Assembly: GCA_019119365.1 (NCBI GenBank)
Contig: DWXD01000063.1
Coordinates: 1-53,346 of the forward strand
DNA from: Candidatus Gemmiger stercoripullorum
GTDB lineage: Bacteria; Bacillota; Clostridia; Oscillospirales; Ruminococcaceae
Direction: 5' to 3'
DNA: 53,346 bases
Positions 41,361 to 50,289 of this stretch are shown one piece after another (position 1 is the stretch's first letter; each line of letters starts with the position of its first letter). Made by a program: the position numbers and the translations under genes. A model generated the notes under the pieces. It was given only the letters and a program-made list of their open reading frames with translations. It searched no databases and was not told the origin of the DNA.

Positions 41361-42104
41361 ATGCTTTTGCGCTGTATCCGCGCGGAAAACCGCAAGCTGC
41401 GCGGTTCCGCCATCTGGCTGGTATTTTTTGTGGTGCCGCTGATCTCCTGCCTGTACGGCACGGTGAACTTTTTGGGCAACCAGGGGATGCTGAGCTTCAC
41501 CTGGTATGACCTGTGGACCCAGCACACGCTGTTTTATGCGCTGTTCTTTTTTGCGCCGATGGTGGGGGTATACGCGGCCTACCTGTGGCGGCTGGAACAC
41601 CTGGGCCGCAACTGGAACCTGATCATGTCCGCGCCGGTTCGGCCGCTGTATCTGTTTGCGGCCAAGGCGCTGGCGCTCGCCAAACTGGTGGCGTTCACCC
41701 AGGGGTGGGTGTTTTTGCTGTTTTTGCTGTGCGGTAAGCTGTGGGCGCGGCTGCCGGGCTGGCCGCCGGCGCAGATCTTCCTGTGGCTTTTGCGCGGCGT
41801 GGCGGGCAGTTTGCCGATCGTGGCGCTGGAGCTGGGGCTGGCGATGGCGATCCGCAGCTTTGCCGTGCCGGTGCTGCTGGGGCTGGCGGGCGGCGTGTCC
41901 GGCATGCTGATCGCCAGCAAGGGCGGGACCCGGGCCGGGCTGTTCTGGCCGTATTCGCTGATGCAGATGGGCATGAACTCCAACAAAGCGGAGGATGTGC
42001 TGGCCGGCAGCACTCCCGTTTTCTGGGCCGCCTGCCTTGTGTGGACCGCCGTGTTCTTCGCCGCGGCGGCGCTCTGGCTGCGCGCGCGGGACGTGGAGGC
42101 ATAA
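41361..42104 (+). CDS. ABC transporter permease, lantibiotic-immunity type (second)
   Basis: 247 residues from the ATG at 41361 (AAAGGAGG upstream; an open frame extends further upstream inside the other permease but lacks a good start). Six membrane helices; IRAENRKLRGSAIWLVFFVV at the N-terminus and WRLEHLGRNWNLIMSAPV near 75, typical of LanG/MutG partners. Last gene of the ABC unit. Confidence 0.85.
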   Translation: MLLRCIRAENRKLRGSAIWLVFFVVPLISCLYGTVNFLGNQGMLSFTWYDLWTQHTLFYALFFFAPMVGVYAAYLWRLEHLGRNWNLIMSAPVRPLYLFAAKALALAKLVAFTQGWVFLLFLLCGKLWARLPGWPPAQIFLWLLRGVAGSLPIVALELGLAMAIRSFAVPVLLGLAGGVSGMLIASKGGTRAGLFWPYSLMQMGMNSNKAEDVLAGSTPVFWAACLVWTAVFFAAAALWLRARDVEA

Positions 42105-42131
42105 AATGCGGGGGATTTTCCGGCTTTTGGC

Positions 42132-42160
42132 TGGCTTTTTGGCGGCCGATGCGGTATAAT
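42132..42160 (+). promoter_or_regulatory. promoter of the 42193 gene
   Basis: A perfect TATAAT (42155-42160) with a poor -35 (TGGCTT, 42132-42137) 17 bases upstream. Confidence 0.45.
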
Positions 42161-42192
42161 GGGAGGCAAATAACACAAAAGGGGTTGTGACC

Positions 42193-42591
42193 ATGACTGC
42201 CAACGCCGCCGATTTTGCCGGGGCCGCCTGCGGCTGCCGTTATGAAAAGGAACTGGAGACCCATTTCCGCGACTGCCTGCTGTTCTATCTGGACGGGCGC
42301 ATCCGCTTTGAACGCTATTGCTACGGCGAGGCCGCCTGCCTGGTGTTCAGCGTGTGGGGCAGCGGCTTTGACGCCGAAGGGCGCATTTTGTGGGACAAGG
42401 AGCCGACGATCGAGGCCGACCGCGCCGTGCTGCCCCGCGTTTTGACCGACATCCAGGAAGACGGCTGCGCGCTGCAGTTTGACGGCGCGCGCAAGCGCTA
42501 TGTGAAGACCGAGGAGTTCGAGACCGACAAGGCGAACGGCTACACCCCGTTCAAGATGTTCTGGCTGCGCCGCCGCGCCCGCAGGCAGTGA
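42193..42591 (+). CDS. small conserved-looking cytosolic protein, function unknown
   Basis: 132 residues from the ATG at 42193 (AAGGGG eight bases upstream; a GTG two codons earlier is possible). Mixed alpha/beta composition with no membrane segment. It contains several Cys (AACGCRYEKEL near the start) and a basic C-terminus FWLRRRARRQ. No family recognised. It stands alone between the ABC unit and the sortase pair. Confidence 0.65.
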   Translation: MTANAADFAGAACGCRYEKELETHFRDCLLFYLDGRIRFERYCYGEAACLVFSVWGSGFDAEGRILWDKEPTIEADRAVLPRVLTDIQEDGCALQFDGARKRYVKTEEFETDKANGYTPFKMFWLRRRARRQ

Positions 42592-42668
42592 GCGCCGCCG
42601 CGGCATAGGATGGAGCGGAAAGAGTTGTAAAAATTGCAGGCTTTTCGTGTTGTTCCACGGTTTTTCTC

Positions 42669-42697
42669 TTGACGGATGTGTATGCGTGTGGTATATT
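42669..42697 (+). promoter_or_regulatory. sigma-A promoter of the lipoprotein-sortase operon
   Basis: TTGACG (42669-42674) and TATATT (42692-42697) are 17 bases apart, one of the best promoters in the window. It gives a leader of about 150 bases, with an inverted repeat GCCCGC/GCGGGC around 42798-42815, but no recognised riboswitch. Confidence 0.8.
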
Positions 42698-42855
42698 ATG
42701 AGAAATAATACACATTTTGTAGGGAAACAGGTTTTCAGGGTCCGCCCCTTTTTAGACGCGGCAGGTTTTATCCTGTCCGGGAATCTCTGCACGGCAGCCC
42801 GCTTTTTGGCGGGCAGGGCTGTATGCCCGCTGCATAAAAGGAGGTCAGCTTCCCA

Positions 42856-43218
42856 TTGAAGCGTTTTTTGTGTGTGATTTGCCTGGCCGCGTTGCTGGTT
42901 TTGTGCGCCGCCTGCGGCAACGGCGTTCTGGATGACGCCCCCGCCCCCACCGCCGCGCCGACGGCTTCTTCCTCCCGCAATGTGAAGGAGGATGCCGACG
43001 CCAGCGAGACGACCGCCCCGGCGGATACCGCCGAGCAGGAACCGGTGACGGTGACGGAGACCCACGCAAACAGCGAGGTCGTGAACAGTGCCGCCACCGC
43101 CGAAGGGGCCCAGGTTGATACCCCGGCCACCGGTGATTTCCCGGTCGGGTATTTTGCGCTGGTGCTGGGGCTGATTTTGATTTCGGCCGCCGGGCTGCTG
43201 ATGCTGCGGCGCATCTGA
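42856..43218 (+). CDS. small lipoprotein with a sortase sorting signal
   Basis: 120 residues from a TTG start with AAAAGGAGG about 11 bases upstream. Residues 1-20 are a lipoprotein signal peptide with the lipobox LCAAC (lipidated Cys20). Residues 25-88 are a Thr/Ala/Glu/Asp-rich disordered stalk. The C-terminus is a full cell-wall sorting signal: TPATG (89-93) followed by Asp, a hydrophobic helix (about 97-117) and the basic tail RRI. TPATG fits the (S/P)PxTG-type motif used by clostridial class B sortases. The next gene encodes such a sortase. Having both anchors on one small protein is unusual. Confidence 0.8.
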   Translation: MKRFLCVICLAALLVLCAACGNGVLDDAPAPTAAPTASSSRNVKEDADASETTAPADTAEQEPVTVTETHANSEVVNSAATAEGAQVDTPATGDFPVGYFALVLGLILISAAGLLMLRRI

Positions 43219-43325
43219 ATCAAGAAACATAAGGCGTGCAGGTATGCTGCGCCCCCGGGTTGCCGGGCGGCGGCGTGCCGCACGCTTTTTTTGTTCAGAA
43301 AAAAGACGGAAAGGAGGGCCGCGGG

Positions 43326-44276
43326 ATGCCGCCCAAAAAGCCATACCGGCGCCTGCAGGGCAGCAGCGCCTATTATCCGTTCGAGCTGCGCGCCACGCTG
43401 CGGCGGCGGCAGCGGCGGCAGGCGTTTGTCCTGCGCGCGCTGGGCGTTCTGGCGCTGCTGGCGGCGGGCTGGCTGGCTTTGCGGCAAACGGTGTTCCGCG
43501 GCGGGCAGCCCCTGGCGCCGGACCCCGTGCCGACGGCGGCCCCCGTGCGCGCCGCCACGCGCGAAAGCGCCCATGTGGCCGTGACCGTGCGCGCCGCCAC
43601 CGCCGACGTGCTGGCACAGACGGCCGACGCCGACAGCGCCGCCCACGCGAGCCCCGAACCGCAGCCCAGCCCCGCGCCGGAAAAAGCGCAGGAGACCCTG
43701 CCGCAGTACCGCGCGCTGTATGAACAGAACCCCGACATGGTCGGCTGGCTGCGCGTGGACGGGACAAACATCGACTACCCGGTGCTGCAGACGCCCGGCG
43801 ACAACGAGTATTACCTGCGGCGCGGGTTCGACCGGCTGTATTCGACAGCCGGGTCGCTGTTTCTGGACGAGCGGTGCCGCCTGGGGGCGGACCCCACCGC
43901 CAACTGGCTGGTCTACGGCCACAACATGGCGGACGGCAGCATGCTGGGCGAGCTTTCCAAATACGAGGACGAAGCGTTCTGGCGCGAGCACCCGACCTTT
44001 ACGTTTGACACGCTGACCGAGAGCGGCACCTGGCAGGTGGCGGCTGTGCTGCGCACCGAGCTGGGGGCCGACGAATGGCCGTACTATACCTTTTTTGACG
44101 CCGAAGGCCGCGCCGAGTGGCAGCGGCGGGTGGACGCCATCCTGGCGCTTTCGCTGTACGATACCGGCGTCGACCCCGAATACGGCCAGCAGCTGCTGAC
44201 GCTTTCGACCTGCGGAACCGCCACGATCTATACCGACGAACGCCTGGCCGTGCTGGCCGTGCGGGTGGAGGAATAA
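43326..44276 (+). CDS. srtB: class B sortase
   Basis: 316 residues from the ATG at 43326 (AAAGGAGGG upstream). A cytosolic N-terminus rich in Arg (8-31), one membrane helix (35-55), a Pro/Ala-rich stalk (60-125), then the sortase domain (125-316). The catalytic set is complete: His199 in VYGHNMADGSML, Cys296 in TLSTCGT and Arg306 in DERLAVL; WLRVDGTNIDYPVLQ is typical of class B. Anchors a protein with a C-terminal motif to the peptidoglycan cross-bridge. The upstream lipoprotein with TPATG is its probable substrate and shares its promoter. Confidence 0.93.
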   Translation: MPPKKPYRRLQGSSAYYPFELRATLRRRQRRQAFVLRALGVLALLAAGWLALRQTVFRGGQPLAPDPVPTAAPVRAATRESAHVAVTVRAATADVLAQTADADSAAHASPEPQPSPAPEKAQETLPQYRALYEQNPDMVGWLRVDGTNIDYPVLQTPGDNEYYLRRGFDRLYSTAGSLFLDERCRLGADPTANWLVYGHNMADGSMLGELSKYEDEAFWREHPTFTFDTLTESGTWQVAAVLRTELGADEWPYYTFFDAEGRAEWQRRVDAILALSLYDTGVDPEYGQQLLTLSTCGTATIYTDERLAVLAVRVEE

Positions 44277-44330
44277 GGCGCGTGACATAAGAAAACAAAG
44301 GTTCCGCAGCAACCGCATAAGGCGGGCGGC

Positions 44331-44359
44331 TTGCAATTCGGGCGCAAATCCGCTATCAT
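44331..44359 (+). promoter_or_regulatory. sigma-A promoter of the PC4-HD gene pair
   Basis: TTGCAA (44331-44336) and TATCAT (44354-44359) are 17 bases apart, 43 bases before the ATG. Confidence 0.7.
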
Positions 44360-44401
44360 GGTAGCAGAACGACCAACTCAACACAGAAGGAGTACCCCAA
44401 A

Positions 44402-44623
44402 ATGGCTGAATTCAAGTATGAGATCACCGAACGCATCGCCGTGCTTTCCACCAACGCCAGCGGCTGGGAGCGCCAGCTGAACATGATCAGCTGGAACGGC
44501 AAGGACCCCAAGTATGACATCCGCGACTGGAGCCCCGACGGCAGCAAGATGAGCAAGGGCATCAGCATGACCCGCGACGAGCTGGCCGCGCTCAAGGGCA
44601 TTTTGGACGAGATGGAACTGTGA
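44402..44623 (+). CDS. PC4/YdbC-type ssDNA-binding protein
   Basis: 73 residues. EFKYEITERIAVLST, then WERQLNMISWNGKDPKYDIRDW in two stretches and MTRDELAALKGILDEM match the bacterial PC4-like (YdbC) family, which binds single-stranded DNA as a dimer. AGAAGGAG lies upstream. Its TGA shares one base with the ATG of the HD-domain gene (TGATG), so the two are coupled. Confidence 0.85.
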   Translation: MAEFKYEITERIAVLSTNASGWERQLNMISWNGKDPKYDIRDWSPDGSKMSKGISMTRDELAALKGILDEMEL

Positions 44624-45213
44624 TGGAAAACTATCGCGAGCAGTTTATTGAGCTGTACAACAAAAACATCACCCGCCCCGGGGCCGACCGGCTGCTGAAG
44701 TGGCTGGAGGGCACCGATTTTTTCCGCGCGCCCGCCTCGACCAAGTTCCACGGCGCGTGCGAGCAGGGGCTGGTCATGCACAGCATCAACGTGTACAACG
44801 CGATGATGCAGCACTTTTTCACCGAAAACGACAACGCGGAGACCTTTGCCGTGTGCGCGCTGCTGCACGATGTGTGCAAGGCAAACTTTTACAAGGTCAG
44901 CACCCGCAATGTCAAGAACGACGCCACCGGCCAGTGGGAAAAGGTTCCGTTTTACCAGGTGGCGGACCAGCTGCCCTACGGCCACGGGGAGAAGAGCGTC
45001 TACCTGATCGAGCATTTCATGCGGCTCAAGACCGACGAGGCCATTGCCATCCGCTGGCATATGGGCGGTTTTGACGACGCCGTGCGCGGCGGCAGCTATG
45101 CGGTCAGCGACGCCTACAACCGCTACCCGCTGGCCGTCAAGCTGCACACAGCCGACCTGATCGCAACCTACCTGATGGAACAGGGCACGAGCAGCGTGGA
45201 GAACGGGCACTGA
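44623..45213 (+). CDS. HD-domain phosphohydrolase
   Basis: 196 residues from the ATG at 44623. HD-superfamily metal site: His in KFHGACEQGLVMHS, the HD pair in CALLHDVCKAN near 88, and a further His in IAIRWHMGGF. Such proteins cleave phosphate esters or nucleotides; the substrate is unknown. The coupling to the ssDNA-binding gene suggests nucleic acid or nucleotide metabolism, by inference only. Confidence 0.88.
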   Translation: MENYREQFIELYNKNITRPGADRLLKWLEGTDFFRAPASTKFHGACEQGLVMHSINVYNAMMQHFFTENDNAETFAVCALLHDVCKANFYKVSTRNVKNDATGQWEKVPFYQVADQLPYGHGEKSVYLIEHFMRLKTDEAIAIRWHMGGFDDAVRGGSYAVSDAYNRYPLAVKLHTADLIATYLMEQGTSSVENGH

Positions 45214-45251
45214 GGGCTTCGCCTCCGCCGCCCTACTTTGCCACAGACATG

Positions 45252-45292
45252 ATCACGCCCCCTGCGCGGTAAACGCAGGGGGCGTGATTTTT
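45252..45292 (+). terminator. terminator after the HD-domain gene
   Basis: A 15-base perfect stem (45252-45266 with 45274-45288), a seven-base loop and a T run to 45292. It also lies just beyond the convergent membrane-protein gene. Confidence 0.85.
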
Positions 45293-45325
45293 ATGCTTTT
45301 CTTTTCCGCCTGCTTGCGGGACGCT

Positions 45326-47254
45326 CTAGTTTGTCCCCTGCGCTGCCAGGTAGGCGTCGATGCGCTCGCTGTAGAGGGCGGGCCACTGGGCGTCGTATTC
45401 GGCAAAAAGCTGTTTGAAGTAGCTTGCCTCGGCGGCGTCGGGCGGGGATATGCGCTCGTAGCAGTAGAGCGTGACGCCATTGGCCAGCGGGAATTCGGTC
45501 ACATAGGCATAGTGCGCGGCGGCCGGGGAATCGCCGCGGATGGCGGCATTGATCGGGCCGATCAGGTTCCCCGCGTCGGTCTTGTCCGTCACCATCACAT
45601 AGCGGCTGGACCAGATGCCGGTCGGGAAGCCGTGGGTGGAAGGCACGCTGCACTCCCACAGGATCATGGACTGCAGCTCGGGGTGGGACGGGTCGCTGTA
45701 GGCAAAGGTCGTGCCGTTGTAGCCGTCGCTGTTGATGTTGAGGTAGACGGTCTCGTCCGGCACGCAGTTAGCGCGCACGAAGCCGGTGACGGCGCGCATC
45801 GCGTCGAGGTCGGTGCGGCGGGTGATGTCAAGGCTTTCGTCGCTCAGCAGCGGCGTCTGCACATTTGTGCCGGGCACGCGCAGCGCATTGGCGCAGTTGA
45901 GCAGGAAGAAAGCGCACAGCGCCGCCGCGCCGCCGCGCGCCACAGCCCTGCGCGGCAGCGCGCAGACCGCCGCCGCACAGCCGAACAGGCAGACAAGGTA
46001 GGCCGGGGCCAGCAGCAGGCTCTGGTGGTCGCCAAGCGACTGTGTGTGCGTGAACAGCAGCATTGCCAGCAGCGAGGTCAGCACCGTGACGGCGGCCGGG
46101 CCGCGGGCGGCTTTGCGCCGCAGCAGCACCGCCAGCCCCGCCGCGCACAGCGCCAGCCAGACCCAGCCCTGCCGCCCGGCCTGAGCCGCGCAGTTGACAA
46201 GGAAGCCGCCGCCGTAGTAGGCGCCGTAGATGTCGGCATAGTCGGTGGAAAGGATGGTGCGGAAGGTGGGCAGCAGCGCCAGCAGCGTGACGGCGACCGA
46301 CGGCAGGCCGAATTTGCAGAGGTTGCCAAAGACGCGCACGGCGCAGCCGCGGCGCGCGGCGCGCACAAGCAGCGCAACCGCATACAGCAGGTAGAACGCC
46401 AGCACCCAGAACATATACCAGCGGCGGGTCAAAATCAGCGCGAAGGTCGCGCCGAACAGCGCCAGCAGGCGCGCGGGGGGCAGCGTCTCAAAGTCAAGGC
46501 TGCCGGCCAGCAGCAGGATGACGGCGGCAAACGTGAGGCCGAACGCGTCCGGCATGCCGTGGGTGGCGGGCCAGAGGAACATCGGCCACAGCGCCATCGC
46601 CGCCATGCAGACCGTATAAAACAGCCCGCGGCGCACGCCGGGGAAACAACCGGCCAGCTTGCGCGCCAGCATGAGCAGCGCAGCCCAGGCAGGCACAAAA
46701 CAGGTCAGCGCGTAGCTGAGCATGAAGGCGTTGATCGTGCGCGGCAGCAGCAGATACGGCAGGCTGATGAACAGGTTCATGAACATCTTGTAGTCGGCCG
46801 CCAACAGGTTTTCCAGCAGCGTGCGCACGCCGTAAAAGCCGTTGACGGAAAAGGTGTTGAACAGCAGGCTCTGCTTGGAGTAATAGTTGATGGCGTCTTC
46901 GCTGTACAGCGTCTGGCGGTAGAGCACCAGGGCGGCGATGACGGCCACGCCCACAGCGGCGCCCGCGAGCAGGCTGCACAGGAAAGCGGGGTCGCTGCGC
47001 AGGCGTTCGCCGGGGAAGGCGACGCGCCACGCATAGGCAAGCAGCCACCACAGCCAGCCCGTGCAAAGCACCCACAGCAGCACGACAAGCAGCAGCCCGC
47101 CGTAAGCCGTGAGCGCGCCGCCGGCCAGGATGGCCGCCAGCAGCGCCGTGCCGCCGGACAGCACGCGCACCGGCGCGGGCCAGGCCGCAAAAGCGGCGGA
47201 TGCCCGGGCGCGCAGGCGCTGGCAGCAGCCGGTCAAAGCGTTAAAAGAAAGCAT
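45326..47254 (-). CDS. large polytopic membrane protein, GT-C-like architecture (second)
   Basis: 642 residues from the ATG at 47254 (GGGAGAGA upstream). About twelve membrane helices occupy 30-480; a long first loop contains TLYSEDAINYYSKQSLL near 115-130 with the acidic pair expected of GT-C transferases, and the C-terminal 160 residues are soluble and outside (LNINSDGYNGTTFAYSDP). Similar in plan to the protein at 11445-13532 but with little direct similarity. Membrane glycosyltransferase is the best guess; no family could be named. It stands alone, with a short foldback repeat just upstream. Confidence 0.7.
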   Translation of the reverse strand: MLSFNALTGCCQRLRARASAAFAAWPAPVRVLSGGTALLAAILAGGALTAYGGLLLVVLLWVLCTGWLWWLLAYAWRVAFPGERLRSDPAFLCSLLAGAAVGVAVIAALVLYRQTLYSEDAINYYSKQSLLFNTFSVNGFYGVRTLLENLLAADYKMFMNLFISLPYLLLPRTINAFMLSYALTCFVPAWAALLMLARKLAGCFPGVRRGLFYTVCMAAMALWPMFLWPATHGMPDAFGLTFAAVILLLAGSLDFETLPPARLLALFGATFALILTRRWYMFWVLAFYLLYAVALLVRAARRGCAVRVFGNLCKFGLPSVAVTLLALLPTFRTILSTDYADIYGAYYGGGFLVNCAAQAGRQGWVWLALCAAGLAVLLRRKAARGPAAVTVLTSLLAMLLFTHTQSLGDHQSLLLAPAYLVCLFGCAAAVCALPRRAVARGGAAALCAFFLLNCANALRVPGTNVQTPLLSDESLDITRRTDLDAMRAVTGFVRANCVPDETVYLNINSDGYNGTTFAYSDPSHPELQSMILWECSVPSTHGFPTGIWSSRYVMVTDKTDAGNLIGPINAAIRGDSPAAAHYAYVTEFPLANGVTLYCYERISPPDAAEASYFKQLFAEYDAQWPALYSERIDAYLAAQGTN

Positions 47255-47286
47255 ATCTTCTCTCCCATTTTGATCTGAACGGTTAG

Positions 47287-47330
47287 GGTGTATCCGGTAC
47301 AGCAAAAGCGCCGTTTTTTTCAGATACACC
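47287..47330. repeat. short foldback repeat with MITE ends
   Basis: 44 bases with ends GGTGTATC (47287-47294) and GATACACC (47323-47330). The right arm read on the minus strand (GGTGTATCTGAAAAA) matches the left end of the element at 26891. Probably a deleted copy of the same element. It lies between the zinc-ribbon membrane protein stop and the large membrane protein start. Confidence 0.65.
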
Positions 47331-47681
47331 CTAGGGATACCCCACCCATATTCCAACAGCAATCAACAGCACGCCCAGTATTCTCCCCACGAGCCTTGCA
47401 TTTCTACTGCCCAAAAGTGCGTTGGTTTCCGGTGTTGTAAACGGGAACACGGCCACAACCGCCCCCATGAGGATGATCCCGGCGGCAACGAGCACATCCC
47501 GCAGAGAAAGCACGCCGCCCAGCATCACCAAAAAGCCGACCAGCATACCGGCTGTAAAAAACTTGATTTTACGCTGGTCCTGCGTCATCTGCCGGTTGTA
47601 TTGTTTTTCACAGGGGAGACCGCAAAAACCCTGTGAAGGTTCAATTTTCTTTCCGCAATATTTGCACCTGTTCATATACAT
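47331..47681 (-). CDS. small zinc-ribbon membrane protein
   Basis: 116 residues from the ATG at 47681 (GGGAG five bases upstream). A zinc-knuckle N-terminus, CKYCGKKI (6-13) and CGLPCEKQY (20-28), then three membrane helices (about 42-112, VGFLVMLGGVLSL, ILMGAVVAVFPFT, VGRILGVLLIAVGIWVG). Codon use is visibly less GC-rich than its neighbours, hinting at a later arrival. No family recognised. Its stop codon abuts the foldback repeat. Confidence 0.7.
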   Translation of the reverse strand: MYMNRCKYCGKKIEPSQGFCGLPCEKQYNRQMTQDQRKIKFFTAGMLVGFLVMLGGVLSLRDVLVAAGIILMGAVVAVFPFTTPETNALLGSRNARLVGRILGVLLIAVGIWVGYP

Positions 47682-47730
47682 TCATCTCCCTGCGGCAAGA
47701 CCGGCTTTTGCCCGGCCTACAGCACAAAAG

Positions 47731-47757
47731 AAAAAGCAGACCGCCGCGGCGGCCTGC
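47731..47757 (-). terminator. terminator after the DivIVA-like gene
   Basis: A 10-base stem (47736-47745 with 47748-47757, one G-U pair) and a two-base loop; on the minus strand a TTTTTCTTTT tail follows. It ends the ftsZ-DivIVA-like transcript. Confidence 0.8.
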
Positions 47758-47764
47758 TTGGGGG

Positions 47765-48766
47765 TCAGGTTTGTTTATCGAGGCGGTCCAGCGCTTCGCC
47801 GAGTTCCTGCGAGACCGGGCGTTGGCCGCGAGCGGCACGGCGCAGGCGTTTGACAGGTTCGGGCGGGGCGGGCTGGCGCACCGGGCGCACGCGGCGCGGG
47901 GCCACCTTGGCGCGCACAGGCTGGGCCTGCGGCCGGGCGGGCTGCACCGGGGCGGCGGGGGGCTGCCCCTGGCCGAAGCGGCGCAGGTCGGCCCCGAGAG
48001 CGTCGAGGTCCTGGCGGGTGCCGTCAAGCGCCTGATAGATCGCGTCGGTGGCGTGGTCCAGCTCATCGCTGGCCGCGGAGAGCTTTTCGTCCACACGGGC
48101 CAGACGGTCGCGCAGCAGCAGCACACCGGCGGCCAGCGCGGTGGCGTGGTCCGCCATGCGGGCTTTCTGCTCCTCCTCCTGCGTGCGCAGGCGGCGCTCG
48201 GCGTTTTCGGCGTTCAGGCGGGCTTCGGCCAGGATCTTCCGGGCTTCGATGCGGGCCTGTTCCGTCACAGGGGCGGCCGGGGCCGGGGCGGGCGCGGCGG
48301 GCGTTTCCGGCGGGGGCTCCACCGGCTTGCGGGCCGGCATGCCGCCCTTGGGGATCATCGCTTCCATCTCGTCGACCTGCTTTTGCAGGTCATGGCAGCG
48401 GAACTGCCATTCGTGACCGGCGCGCTGGCAGTCCTTGAGTTTGGTCTGCAGCGTCGTGACCGCATTTTCGGCCTCGGTGAGCTTGGCGGCCGCATCGCCG
48501 CCCGCCTTTTCGGCGGCTTCGGCGCGGGCGGTGGCCTGGTTGAGCTCGTTCTGCAGCTTCTCCACGCAGATACGCGCGTTGGACTGCTCTTTTTTCAGCT
48601 TCTCCACCTGGGCGTTGAGCTCGTCGATGGTCTGCTGCAGTTCCACTTCCCGCTGCTGGGTCTCGTTGGCCAGCGCGTTCATGTATGCCAGCACATCGTT
48701 TTTATCGAACCCGAACATGCTGGTTCGGAACCCCTTATCCTGGATGGATGGTTCCTGTGACGGCAT
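47765..48766 (-). CDS. DivIVA-like coiled-coil protein
   Basis: 333 residues. The N-terminus has the DivIVA membrane-binding type sequence (TSMFGFDKNDVLAYMNAL, 15-32), then a coiled coil (about 35-130), a Pro/Ala linker (145-165), a second coiled coil (165-260) and a basic Pro/Arg tail (270-333). DivIVA/GpsB-type proteins mark curved membranes and organise division or wall growth. TTAGGAGG precedes the ATG. It lies 77 bases after ftsZ with no terminator between, so the two are likely co-transcribed. Confidence 0.8.
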   Translation of the reverse strand: MPSQEPSIQDKGFRTSMFGFDKNDVLAYMNALANETQQREVELQQTIDELNAQVEKLKKEQSNARICVEKLQNELNQATARAEAAEKAGGDAAAKLTEAENAVTTLQTKLKDCQRAGHEWQFRCHDLQKQVDEMEAMIPKGGMPARKPVEPPPETPAAPAPAPAAPVTEQARIEARKILAEARLNAENAERRLRTQEEEQKARMADHATALAAGVLLLRDRLARVDEKLSAASDELDHATDAIYQALDGTRQDLDALGADLRRFGQGQPPAAPVQPARPQAQPVRAKVAPRRVRPVRQPAPPEPVKRLRRAARGQRPVSQELGEALDRLDKQT

Positions 48767-48843
48767 GGCGTTCCTCCTAATTCAGTAACACTTCTTGCCG
48801 CGGCACGGCTGTTTTACGTCCGCCGGGCCGGGCATGCCGGTGG

Positions 48844-50061
<1,218 letters not shown>

Positions 50062-50182
50062 GAGTGTATCCCCCTAAAATGTTTCTGTTTCGTCAGGACG
50101 GCAGCCGCAGCGGCCCGGCCGGGACGGCACAGGCCGCGCAGCAGGAACGCAGTCCTGTGCTTTTTACATATAACTGATTATT

Positions 50183-50211
50183 AGAATACCAAATCCGTGG
50201 AACAATTTCAA
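50183..50211 (-). promoter_or_regulatory. sigma-A promoter of ftsZ
   Basis: On the minus strand TTGAAA (50206-50211) and TATTCT (50183-50188) are 17 bases apart. The 228-base gap 50062-50289 otherwise holds a GC-rich leader with no recognised motif. Confidence 0.75.
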
Positions 50212-50289
50212 TAGCTGGGGCGCAAAAAGAATAAAAATTGCCGCACCTCTTGTACTTTTGCCGGATTTGGCGGGAAGAATGGCCCGGTT

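Noticed and set aside
41695..43767. Minus-strand open frame of 690 codons across the ABC permease and sortase region
   Set aside because: It spans several well-supported plus-strand genes and their promoters.
45284..47278. Plus-strand open frame antisense to the second GT-C-like protein
   Set aside because: The opposite strand encodes regular membrane helices with a good start; this frame is low complexity.
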